Part shown: in pieces, positions 56,063 to 63,144 of the stretch
Numbering within the stretch: position 1 is the stretch's first letter
Layout of the letters: each line of letters begins with the position of its first letter
DNA from: Oceanospirillaceae bacterium
GTDB taxonomy: Bacteria > Pseudomonadota > Gammaproteobacteria > Pseudomonadales > Balneatricaceae
Assembly (NCBI GenBank): GCA_013215505.1
Contig: JABSQZ010000004.1
Coordinates: 58,880-122,879, forward strand
Direction: 5' to 3'
Length of the DNA: 64,000 nt
Position numbers and translations under genes: made by a program
Notes under the pieces: model-generated
Told to the model about the DNA's origin: nothing
Database searches by the model: none
What the model saw: the letters and a program-made list of their open reading frames with translations, nothing else

Positions 56063-56121
56063 GACGAAAATCTATCCAATCCACAATCAAGCTTCCAGGG
56101 AAAAATTACAACTCTTTACTC

Positions 56122-57006
56122 TCAGGGAATTGACATTCGTTCTTCGAGGGATCTCCAGAGCCTTATTTCCCTAATCGGGGTTGAACCGCAACGAAGGTTT
56201 TCCTCGCGGAAAGCCATTTCCCAATTCTCCGCTTTAGTTAATTGACTACATACCAAATCTGCACCGGTTAAATTAGCTCCTGACAAGTTTGCATTGGTTA
56301 AGTTAGCTTCAAGGAAGAATGCATTGGTTAGGTCTGCACCGGTTAAGTCTGCGCCGGTTAAGTTAGTTTCCCACAAGAATGCATTGGTTAAGTTAGCTTC
56401 AAGCAAGAATGCATTGGTTAAGTTAGTCTCGTTCAAGTATGCGCCCGTTAAGTTAGTCTCATTCAATAACGCACCGATTAAACTAGCAATCCCCAAATGT
56501 GCTTCGGTTAAGTTAGCTCCCGACAAGTCAGCACCGGTCAAATTAGCATTTACGAAGTCGACTTCGGATAAATTGGATTTTCTTAACATTACCCCCGGGA
56601 GCTGTGCTTCAGAAAGTGAGACCCCCTCCCCCTCTTCAACTGATAAATCTATTCCAGATAATCTCTTGCCTATACTATGAAGGTATTCCATTGCTTCAGT
56701 TTTTCCACTGTTTCCTCCTGCTTTTACTGTCAATAATTGCCAAGCTGAAACTTTTCTCGCTTCGCTTCTAGCCTTTCGCTCTTCTGATGCCATTTTTATT
56801 TCCCAGCCAAGTCCGAATAATGCCAAAATTAATGCATATGGACCAAGGGCTTTTAACAACTTTGTAAAGTGAGCATCAGTAAGCCAATCAGCACAGCCAT
56901 GAATAAACCTTGTCGCTTGGGTCATTGAAGTTTTGCCTTTGACCTTCTCTATTTCCTTCAATCGCTTTTGATAAGGTAACTCAACACTCCTTCGTCTACT
57001 CATCAC
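56122..57006 (-). CDS. Membrane-anchored pentapeptide-repeat protein
   Basis: 294 residues. An N-terminal basic region, one membrane helix (about 48-66, GPYALILALFGLGW) and then a charged stretch precede about 23 pentapeptides of the A(D/N)Lxx type (NLTGADLSGANLTEAHLG in outline). The repeats should form a right-handed quadrilateral beta-helix. It is divergent from a second protein of the same layout (57290-58309), 283 bp away. Function unknown; pentapeptide proteins include gyrase-binding and membrane-scaffold types. Confidence 0.85.
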   Translation of the reverse strand: MMSRRRSVELPYQKRLKEIEKVKGKTSMTQATRFIHGCADWLTDAHFTKLLKALGPYALILALFGLGWEIKMASEERKARSEARKVSAWQLLTVKAGGNSGKTEAMEYLHSIGKRLSGIDLSVEEGEGVSLSEAQLPGVMLRKSNLSEVDFVNANLTGADLSGANLTEAHLGIASLIGALLNETNLTGAYLNETNLTNAFLLEANLTNAFLWETNLTGADLTGADLTNAFFLEANLTNANLSGANLTGADLVCSQLTKAENWEMAFREENLRCGSTPIREIRLWRSLEERMSIP

Positions 57007-57289
57007 ATCCTCATAAAATATTATTGGTTAATCAGCATACTGGATTGTTATATATAGTTATTTCCAAGATCAAGTCAACACTAATGCGCAAATAGTTAAT
57101 ACCAAGACCGCACCCATAAAGAATATCGCACACAAATTACCCGTTTAAGACCAGACGTCAGACTTGGACAGCAGAGTGTCTTGTGACGATTTATTGATGG
57201 GAGTGATACCGATTGTTGCTTATGAGAATGCAAGCGATTAAATTAGACGATCAGAAGCGTAAGGTATTGTTAGAAGGGAACTAACTTCA

Positions 57290-58309
57290 ATGAATAAAGA
57301 AAAAATGAAAATCCATTTAACTAACGGATTAAATGAGAAAACCATTAAGGCCTTTGCTCTTATCCCGTCAAGAGCCCTTTGGCTGATTTGGGATTTTTCA
57401 GGTGCTAGGTTTATTTGGCATAAAATTCGCCCTCTTAAAGAAAGCAAAAACAAGCCGCCAGGATACCGTACTCCAAGCACCTTTATTTTATGGTGTATCA
57501 CTATCTATGTAGCAGCCTTCGGCTTAACTTCCCAACGATTTGAAAATAAACTAGATAAAGCCGAGCACAAAGCTAATATTCTTGTTGCACAATTAGGGAC
57601 TGATAATTTCTCGTCTATTATTGCAGGCATTCCACGAATACAGAAGGCAGAATGCCCCGTTGAGCCTAGTATCCTTGATTATCATTCAATTTTCTCATCT
57701 ATATTTAGTCCTAATGGAATATGCAAAAGCGTTGTAAATGACCTAAAGGGAGTAGTGTCTGATTGGAGAATGGACCTAGCTGAAGTAAATTTGAATGGGG
57801 CTGATTTGAGTGGTGCTAATTTGTTTAATGCTAATTTTGTTGATGCAGATTTGAGTTGGGCTGATTTGAGTTTGGCTGATTTGAGCTTGGCTGATTTGAT
57901 TGAGGCTAGTTTGTTTGAGGCTAATTTGTTTGAGGCTGATTTGTTTTATGCTGATTTGAGTAAGGCTGATTTGAGTGGGGCTTATTTGAGATGTGCTGAT
58001 TTGAGTTCGGCTAATTTGAGGGGGGCTAATTTGAGTGAGGCTGATTTGAGTGAGGCTAATTTCAGTGAGGTTAATTTGAGTGAGGCTAATTTGAGTCGGG
58101 CTAAATTGAGGGGGGCTAAATTGAGGGGGGCTAATTTGAGGGGGGCTGATTTGAGTGAGGCTGATTTTAGCGGGGCAAAGAGCATAACTTATAATCAACT
58201 TTTAACTGTATCCACTTTATATCAAACTAAAGGTCTTGATCTTTTGCTGAACGCTAAGCTTAAAGAGAATAAGCCTGAACTCTTTGATAAACCTGAAGAC
58301 AAGAATTGA
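57290..58309 (+). CDS. Second membrane-anchored pentapeptide-repeat protein
   Basis: 339 residues. A membrane helix near 62-80 (STFILWCITIYVAAFGLTS) precedes a region with two cysteines (ECPVEP, ICKSVV), then about 26 pentapeptides (GADLSGANLFNANFVDADL...), encoded by 15-nt units of low codon diversity, so the array is probably a recent expansion. The layout mirrors the divergent gene at 56122-57006. GGAA precedes the ATG. Function unknown. Confidence 0.85.
   Translation: MNKEKMKIHLTNGLNEKTIKAFALIPSRALWLIWDFSGARFIWHKIRPLKESKNKPPGYRTPSTFILWCITIYVAAFGLTSQRFENKLDKAEHKANILVAQLGTDNFSSIIAGIPRIQKAECPVEPSILDYHSIFSSIFSPNGICKSVVNDLKGVVSDWRMDLAEVNLNGADLSGANLFNANFVDADLSWADLSLADLSLADLIEASLFEANLFEADLFYADLSKADLSGAYLRCADLSSANLRGANLSEADLSEANFSEVNLSEANLSRAKLRGAKLRGANLRGADLSEADFSGAKSITYNQLLTVSTLYQTKGLDLLLNAKLKENKPELFDKPEDKN
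57778..58176. repeat. Tandem 15-nt repeat coding the pentapeptides
   Basis: About 26 units of the type GCTGATTTGAGTGAG, mostly with the same codons for Ala, Asp/Asn, Leu and Ser/Arg. Adjacent units are often identical or differ by one or two bases, which indicates recent duplication. Units are contiguous with no spacers, so this is not a CRISPR. Confidence 0.85.
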
Positions 58310-58450
58310 GCCTATGTCAGCACTTCATAATATACTTGTCGTATTTAGCGGAGTGCTCAAGACTAGAAACAAAACCTGGATTAGGTGTTTATTATGACGG
58401 GAGCGATTATATTTGTGCCGGGCTTAAAGATGGTGGTTGTTAAAGAAGCT

Positions 58451-58490
58451 GCTTGATCTGCGCAGACTCCTTCGCGCTGCGCACTCAAGC
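58451..58490. terminator. Hairpin between the pentapeptide gene and the RRCAFL peptide gene
   Basis: GCTTGA...TCAAGC with inner TGCGCAG...CTGCGCA form a two-part stem (58451-58490). It lies between two convergent genes and could stop transcription from both sides, though no long T-tract is present. Confidence 0.5.
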
Positions 58491-58507
58491 TGTAGACATG
58501 CTATTCA

Positions 58508-58693
58508 TTAGGATTGCAAAAAAGCACATCTACGAATATTGGTGTCGGCTGGTGTATCAGTTACCCCCAGGTAACACGCTGCACCTTTTTCAATCTGGAG
58601 TTCCTGACTTATGAGCTCGTGGTCTTTCGATTCCGGCCTGACCGGGCCTGAAGGCTCTCCTTTCTTTTTTCTACATCTGCTATACAACTGCAA
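58508..58693 (-). CDS. Small peptide of the RRCAFL pair, copy 1
   Basis: 61 residues from TTG at 58693, with AAGGAG about 8 nt upstream. The C-terminal half aligns without gaps to the peptide at 59045-59248: E..S.E...E......LG....P.....RRCAFL, ending in NIRRCAFLQS. The conserved residues use different codons in the two copies (CGT AGA TGT against CGT CGT TGC), which argues for selection on the protein. The N-terminal part is basic and not conserved. It may be a leader-core peptide, a toxin or an anti-regulator; nothing in the sequence decides. No membrane segment. Confidence 0.6.
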   Translation of the reverse strand: MQLYSRCRKKKGEPSGPVRPESKDHELISQELQIEKGAACYLGVTDTPADTNIRRCAFLQS

Positions 58694-58927
58694 AACTCTC
58701 TCTCCTTGAAATTCCCTGTTGGTGTTTTCATACTGTTATCCTACTGGTATGGGCTAATTGTTCAGTTTCTATAACATTTTCTTCAGATCTGTTTTTTATA
58801 AACTAAAACCTGTTGTTTATTAGTCACCATAAAACGGTTTTAATTGCATTTATACTTTTGTATAACAAATATATAAAATAAATTTCTTGCTATATTTGGA
58901 GGCCAGATGAGATAGCGCCTGTAGAAA

Positions 58928-58946
58928 GCCTTAATGACATTAAGGC
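58928..58946. terminator. 8-bp hairpin downstream of the second peptide
   Basis: GCCTTAAT and ATTAAGGC with a 3-nt loop. On the minus strand it is followed by TTTCT, so it may end the transcript of the peptide at 59045-59248. The long gap 58694-59044 holds nothing else I can recognise. Confidence 0.5.
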
Positions 58947-59044
58947 CGTATTCATACATATTCAACCGAATACATTTCCGCGTTCCTGATTGAGTTTTTC
59001 TCAAGTGTTAGGCTGTCACATACCTTTAATGCTGCATTGTTAAT

Positions 59045-59248
59045 TTACATGTTTGATTTAATGTATTGGGTTTTTAGAAAAGCGCAACGACGAACCCTTG
59101 CGGTAGAGGGTTGAATGCTTGTGCCTAAAAACCGCCTAACTTCTGATTCCGTTGAAAACTCAGGACTCGCGTACTCATTGGATGCGGAGTCATCCTGGGC
59201 AGCTATCAACACTTGGTAGTATTCCGTTTCTTCTGCTATATTAGCCAT
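59045..59248 (-). CDS. Small peptide of the RRCAFL pair, copy 2
   Basis: 67 residues from ATG 59248, with AGGA 7 nt upstream. An acidic N-terminal half (ANIAEETEYYQVLIAAQDDS) is followed by RRFLGTSIQPSTARVRRCAFLK and a short tail. It shares at least 13 of 36 aligned residues with the peptide at 58508-58693, including LG, P and RRCAFL at equal spacing. An acidic leader-like half with a conserved cysteine-bearing tail resembles the layout of some ribosomally made and modified peptides, but no modification enzyme is nearby. Function unknown. Confidence 0.65.
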   Translation of the reverse strand: MANIAEETEYYQVLIAAQDDSASNEYASPEFSTESEVRRFLGTSIQPSTARVRRCAFLKTQYIKSNM

Positions 59249-59285
59249 GTCAATTTCCTTTCATTTGCCTGATTCGAGTTGATAT

Positions 59286-59315
59286 AGGCCTCGAAAGTTA
59301 CAGCTTTCGAGGCCT
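59286..59315. terminator. 12-bp hairpin between the antirepressor-like and peptide genes
   Basis: AGGCCTCGAAAG (59286-59297) and CTTTCGAGGCCT (59304-59315) pair perfectly around a 6-nt loop. The plus side is followed by AACTTTTTC. On the minus strand it lies after the antirepressor-like gene and before the second peptide, so it may separate the two transcripts. Confidence 0.6.
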
Positions 59316-59371
59316 AACTTTTTCTACTGCGGTTCATTCCTTTTTAAGAGGGGCTTCGAATAATTTATCTC

Positions 59372-60313
59372 TCACGCCGCCTCCCCTTCTTTTTGCGATC
59401 TGGTTTTTCTCTCTGCCTTTAGCTCTTTGTAATCCTCAAGATTTAAGCCGGCATTTTTTAATAACGGGATGAGCGTTTCCCGGTAAACGATTACCTGCAT
59501 AGAGCCGCGCTTTGCGTTGGATTTCTCCATATCATCGTATTCAAGATGCTCTGACTTCATGCCCTTTTCGGATATGCGCCATACCAGTCTCTTTTTGCGA
59601 TCATAGAATGAATCCAGCAGCCCAATGTGCCAGAGGTATAGATTGACGTTTTGCGCCTTACCTTGGCCGTTTCCAGGTATACATGCCCCCTCGCCAATTT
59701 CAGTTGCGGTCAGTTCAGCCGCCTGCACCTCACAAACAAGTTTTGTAATGCCTAGATTCTCCAGAACATTGATACCGTCTTCTTTCATGGTCCAGTTGTT
59801 CGCTGCCAGCAGTGCCTTGTTGCCTTTTAACCCGGACATTTTTGCCATCTGAAGTCTTGCGCGATGATTTTTGGACACCTGCGCAAAGCTATCTGCCGCT
59901 GGCAGTTCTAATGCGGTGCGTCTGTTTACGTTGACTGAGGTTTGTTTGCTAATCTCGTCGTCCAAGTGATGGGTTAATGCAATTTGTGCAGTAGCGTTAA
60001 TGAGCATTATTGGCTTTCCAAAAGTTGCTTTAAAAACGGATCCAAGTTTAGGATCCGTTTTTAAAGCTGGCGCAGCAGCTGCGCCAGCTTCTTCTCTGGT
60101 TAGTTCAACGATATCTCCAGCATCTATATAATTTGAATAAGCTTCGATTGATCTTATTAATCTCATGAAATCTTTTTGTTTTTCGTACTTGCCGCCATCC
60201 GAACCAGAATTATTCCGATACGCCTGGTGAAAGTAATGGCTCGTGAAATACATCTGTCCTTTGTATTGGATAGGCTGCATTAGCGGGTTTGTGATTAGGG
60301 TTATGTTACTCAT
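59372..60313 (-). CDS. Phage antirepressor-like protein (Ant-like), probable
   Basis: 313 residues. The N-terminal half (YFTSHYFHQAYRNNSGSDGG, FMRLIRSIEAYSNYI) resembles the DNA-binding/regulatory N-terminus of phage proteins with KilA-N- or Rha-like domains; MLINATAQIALTHHLDDE follows. The C-terminal half is charged and helical. The ATG overlaps the stop of the Arc-like gene by four bases (ATGA), so the two are translated together. This gene order, Arc then antirepressor, divergent from a second ribbon-helix-helix gene, is that of phage P22 immI, whose Ant is about 300 residues. Homology itself is not shown; the call rests on layout and size. Confidence 0.55.
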   Translation of the reverse strand: MSNITLITNPLMQPIQYKGQMYFTSHYFHQAYRNNSGSDGGKYEKQKDFMRLIRSIEAYSNYIDAGDIVELTREEAGAAAAPALKTDPKLGSVFKATFGKPIMLINATAQIALTHHLDDEISKQTSVNVNRRTALELPAADSFAQVSKNHRARLQMAKMSGLKGNKALLAANNWTMKEDGINVLENLGITKLVCEVQAAELTATEIGEGACIPGNGQGKAQNVNLYLWHIGLLDSFYDRKKRLVWRISEKGMKSEHLEYDDMEKSNAKRGSMQVIVYRETLIPLLKNAGLNLEDYKELKAERKTRSQKEGEAA

Positions 60314-60477
60314 GACACCTCTCCTTGTTTAAATCGCTCCGGAAAATAGAGCCTGGTTAGTTGATATACAACTTCTGCATTTTGAGAGCGGCCGTTTAAT
60401 TGGGCTGACTCTTCTATCTTGCGCTTAAGGTCCGATTGCATCCTTAAGCCGAAAGGTGGAATTTGTTTTGCTTTCAT
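60310..60477 (-). CDS. Arc-like ribbon-helix-helix repressor
   Basis: 55 residues. It matches the P22 Arc pattern: MK......P-F-LR near the start, a K/R-rich first helix, then NGRSQNAEV, compared with NGRSVNSEI in Arc (53 residues). RHH proteins of this kind bind DNA as dimers of dimers through the N-terminal strand. The start ATG has AGGAG 10 nt upstream. It is co-translated with the antirepressor-like gene (4-bp overlap) and divergent from the Arc/Mnt-like gene at 60624. Confidence 0.8.
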   Translation of the reverse strand: MKAKQIPPFGLRMQSDLKRKIEESAQLNGRSQNAEVVYQLTRLYFPERFKQGEVS

Positions 60478-60483
60478 TGCTGC

Positions 60484-60570
60484 TTGACTCCTATATGGCT
60501 ACTTGACACCTATAAGATAGCTACAACCTCAAGACATGTCAATTAGACACTATTAAAAAGATGTCAATTT
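60484..60570. promoter_or_regulatory. Shared divergent promoter-operator of the immI-like module
   Basis: The minus-strand promoter for the Arc-like gene is TTGACA (plus 60537-60542) with TATCTT 17 bp downstream (plus 60514-60519). A palindrome TGTCAATTAGACA (60537-60549, TGTC-N5-GACA) overlaps its -35. Further TTGAC/GTCAA half-sites occur at 60484-60488, 60503-60507 and 60563-60567. GACATGTC (60533-60540) is an overlapping palindrome. These are candidate binding sites for the two RHH proteins. The plus-strand promoter is not certain. Confidence 0.6.
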
Positions 60571-60623
60571 GCTGCTATTCTTTTGTTAATACAATGTAAC
60601 AATTCAAGAAGCGAATATATTTT

Positions 60624-61061
60624 ATGACTGACAGCAAGTATCCCAGCGAGAGCTTAGATAAATTTATGCTCCGCTTCCCTGACGGGATGAGAGAGAGAGT
60701 AAAGGCCGAAGCGGCAAGGCGTGGCAGGTCCATGAATGCTGAAATAATTAATAGACTAGAGCTGAGCCTTGTTAATGATGCATATAACGAGGAGACCCTG
60801 ACTGCCGTTCAAGCAAGATCCCTATTGGAAAGTACGGTAGATCACGGTCACGAAGCTCTCTTGGCTAAATGCTTCGAAGAAATAAAAGCGAGCGTCAAGC
60901 AGGGGTACCCTCACTCGGTAGTTGATTCTACCTTAAGGGAATGGAAGCCTACTTCATCAGATGAAGTATATGCCAAGGTTATAAAGCCTACCAAAAGGAA
61001 GCTGGAGGAACTTGGGTATACTGTTGAATTAGAAGGAACTGATATATTTATTGCTTTTTAA
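60624..61061 (+). CDS. Arc/Mnt-like ribbon-helix-helix regulator with extended C-terminus
   Basis: 145 residues. Residues 10-45 are an Arc-type ribbon-helix-helix: DKFMLRFPDGMRERV, then RRGRSMNAEIINRLE, close to Mnt's NGRSMNSELLQ. The C-terminal 100 residues (about 50-145) form an unassigned mixed domain not present in P22 Mnt (82 residues), perhaps for oligomerisation or ligand sensing. It is divergent from the Arc-like gene. Two terminators follow it. No SD stronger than AAGAAG is visible before the ATG. Confidence 0.82.
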   Translation: MTDSKYPSESLDKFMLRFPDGMRERVKAEAARRGRSMNAEIINRLELSLVNDAYNEETLTAVQARSLLESTVDHGHEALLAKCFEEIKASVKQGYPHSVVDSTLREWKPTSSDEVYAKVIKPTKRKLEELGYTVELEGTDIFIAF

Positions 61062-61070
61062 TACAGAAAT

Positions 61071-61099
61071 AAGCGGGCGTAAATCTTGCGCCCGCTTTT
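61071..61099 (+). terminator. Terminator 1 after the Arc/Mnt-like gene
   Basis: AAGCGGGCG (61071-61079) and CGCCCGCTT (61089-61097), a 9-bp stem with 9-nt loop and TT after it. Confidence 0.7.
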
Positions 61100-61172
61100 A
61101 AAGCCAAATACAGATGTAGGATTTGGGCTCATAGATCACTAATTAAATTATTATTCCAATAGAACAATAAAT

Positions 61173-61197
61173 GGGTTCCATATTGGAGCCCTTTTTT
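61173..61197 (+). terminator. Terminator 2 after the Arc/Mnt-like gene
   Basis: GGGTTCC (61173-61179) and GGAGCCC (61185-61191) with one G-U pair, followed by six T. A second strong stop after the first. Confidence 0.75.
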
Positions 61198-61353
61198 GAA
61201 AGACTAGCATCGTCGGCTGATATCAGTCTATCGGGGTTATTGATTGATACGACAGCGCAGGCCATATAACTACAATGATTTGCATGTATCAATATAGATT
61301 ACATACTTAATCTATTGTAATATTTACTTATTTTTTGGAGCGGATAAAAATTC

Positions 61354-61614
61354 ATGGAAGAAAATACAGATCAGACTAAGTGGGCTCCTAAAACCTTCTT
61401 TTTTGAAGCCGTATCTGGGATATTAATATTTATTACTATTGCTTTGGCGGCAATCTTTCTGAGTTATAGTGTAAGCTATTTAGAGGCTATTAAATTTGAC
61501 CCAGTAATTATTTATGGCTTAAAAGCTGCGGAGTATGCCATTTTTGGCTGCGACCTGTTCCTTTTTGCCGTATTTTTATTTGCTACTACAAAGAAAACCT
61601 ATAGGGGGCTTTAA
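61354..61614 (+). CDS. Small two-helix membrane protein of unknown function
   Basis: 86 residues. Two membrane helices (about 13-37, GILIFITIALAAIFLSY, and 53-75) with a short cytosolic N-terminus (MEENTDQTKWAPK). GGAG lies about 12 nt upstream. Its stop shares a base with the next start (TAATG), so the two genes are co-translated. No family recognised. Confidence 0.6.
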   Translation: MEENTDQTKWAPKTFFFEAVSGILIFITIALAAIFLSYSVSYLEAIKFDPVIIYGLKAAEYAIFGCDLFLFAVFLFATTKKTYRGL

Positions 61615-62078
61615 TGGAAACCACATTATTCTCTGAATTTAAGTCTACTTTTATTACCTCAGCTCATAATTATTTTTCGCCTCTCGCTAAAATATGGTCT
61701 TTTGTATGTACTTCCTCAAGGCTTGAAACAGCGGCTCGTTTGCAATTAGATGCATTGAATAAAATTGAAAACAAAGTGTTAAATCTTGAGAGCCAGAACA
61801 GGGATTTATTGGGGTTAGTTAGATCACTTCAAATAAACCAAAAATCTATTAGCCTCCTCCATGCAGACTTTGAAAGAATAAATCATGAGGCCCATAGGAT
61901 TGATACTCGTATTTCAGGCAACCCAATGAAAATGCACAGTAGGAACATTAGGGTTAAAGCGAACTTAGCCAAAGTACGGGGGCATCATGTAGGATCAGCA
62001 ACAAATTCTCCTTTACAAGGAAAGGGAGCTGTCCGGTGGAAAAAATCGACGAAGCACGAACGAGATCAAACATCTTGA
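61614..62078 (+). CDS. Hypothetical coiled-coil protein, co-translated with the preceding gene
   Basis: 154 residues. A central segment (about 38-95, LETAARLQLDALNKIENKVL and onwards) has heptad-like spacing typical of a coiled coil. The C-terminus is basic (RNIRVKANLAKVRGHH) and could bind nucleic acid or membranes. It overlaps the membrane-protein gene by one base. Function unknown. Confidence 0.55.
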   Translation: METTLFSEFKSTFITSAHNYFSPLAKIWSFVCTSSRLETAARLQLDALNKIENKVLNLESQNRDLLGLVRSLQINQKSISLLHADFERINHEAHRIDTRISGNPMKMHSRNIRVKANLAKVRGHHVGSATNSPLQGKGAVRWKKSTKHERDQTS

Positions 62079-62248
62079 AACAGTTCACCCGTAGCGAAGT
62101 TAACCAATACTGGAATTAGTCTATTGGGTTTATACTACGATGCAGACGAACAGACCTAACAACCACACCCTCTATCTGAAAGTCATCACCAGGCTTTCAG
62201 TGTATAGCGCTAAAACCCCTTAAATGCTATTAGAGCAAGGAGCACAGT

Positions 62249-62509
62249 ATGTCTATAACTAAACAACACATCCAAAAGCTTCAATCTGTTTGTTTGTGGA
62301 GCACCTTGTCATTATTTGCTATTCGGATAATTACCTTCTGCTGTTTTGCATATGTTGGCTATACGCATTTTTTATTGGATCAAGGTATCACAGCTCTTCA
62401 GCTTGGAATAATTCTGGCATGTACATCAATTTACCAAATAACATCCTACATAAAATTTAATTCAGGCAAAGAGTTAGTTAATGCTCTTAGTGACTTCAGT
62501 GTCAGCTAG
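62249..62509 (+). CDS. Small membrane protein of unknown function
   Basis: 86 residues, two membrane helices (about 17-42 and 48-65), rich in cysteine near the first (ITFCCFAYVG). AAGGAG is 7 nt before the ATG. No family recognised. It may belong with the previous two genes. Confidence 0.55.
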   Translation: MSITKQHIQKLQSVCLWSTLSLFAIRIITFCCFAYVGYTHFLLDQGITALQLGIILACTSIYQITSYIKFNSGKELVNALSDFSVS

Positions 62510-62753
62510 CGGCCAATAGCGGTCATTCTACTAAGAGTTTATTTGCCCTCTGATCTCCTCTTGTCATTCATCAGCGATGACGCGTAATAACTCTTTGAGA
62601 CGTCTACCGTAGTAGGGTCTTACCACATGCGCATTATTAAGGTTTTGGCTTAAAGTATGACCGAATGTAAATCAGTTAATAGGCTTCGTGTTAAACTTAT
62701 TTGAATCTAACTGAGTCATTGTATCCAAAGGAGAAACACAGAAAGGACAGAAC

Positions 62754-62837
62754 ATGAAGCTTGTAAATATCATTTTTGCAATAGTAAGTATTTTTATTAT
62801 CAGCTCTTCAATTCAAGCTGAGGGGAAAGGAGAATGA
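62754..62837 (+). pseudogene. Signal-peptide-only frame, probable truncated exported gene
   Basis: A 27-codon frame with AAGGA upstream: KLVNIIFAIVSIFIISSSI then QAEGKGE, a complete-looking Sec signal peptide with almost no mature part. It is followed by an IS3 orfA remnant, so it may be the N-terminus of a gene broken there. Confidence 0.4.
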
Positions 62838-62903
62838 TGTGGCTTAATGATCTTGTACTACCTTAATGGGTAAAATAACTCATGAATTTTAAAGGTGAAA
62901 TTA

Positions 62904-63142
62904 ATGCTTAAAACTCGTCGTGCTTTCTCAACCGAATTCAAACTAGATTCTGCTGGCTTAGTTTTAGACAAAGGCCATTCAATTGCTGAAGCATGTGAGG
63001 CGGTCGGCACGCTATGCGTCGCTGGGTCAAACAATTACAAGCTGAGCGTGGGGGTGTGACCCCAGCTGCTATAGCAATGACAACGGATAACCCTAATGAA
63101 AACAACCTCTTTGAGATACAGCAACACTTAATGGGAACATAG
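62904..63142 (+). mobile_element. IS3-family orfA remnant (frameshifted)
   Basis: LKTRRAFSTEFKLDSAGLVL and HSIAEACEAV match the helix-turn-helix start of IS3-family OrfA. A frameshift then moves the match to MRRWVKQLQAERGGVTP, which continues as the family's leucine-zipper lead-in but stops after about 40 codons. OrfB is absent. A likely left end lies around 62848, but the right end is not identified. Confidence 0.75.
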
Positions 63143-63144
63143 CC

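Noticed and set aside
57776..58198. A 140-codon minus-strand frame opposite the pentapeptide array
   Set aside because: It is a by-product of the 15-nt repeats, which give ISLTQ-type low-complexity translation; the plus-strand gene is clear.
58314..58397. The MSALHNILVV frame as a gene
   Set aside because: It lacks a ribosome site, loses the hydrophobic stretch of its counterpart and ends in an unlikely basic tail; treated as a possible relic only.
55801..63142. A complete prophage or integrative element
   Set aside because: No integrase, terminase, capsid, portal or lysis gene and no tRNA-linked attachment repeat can be seen, so only an island-like region is claimed.
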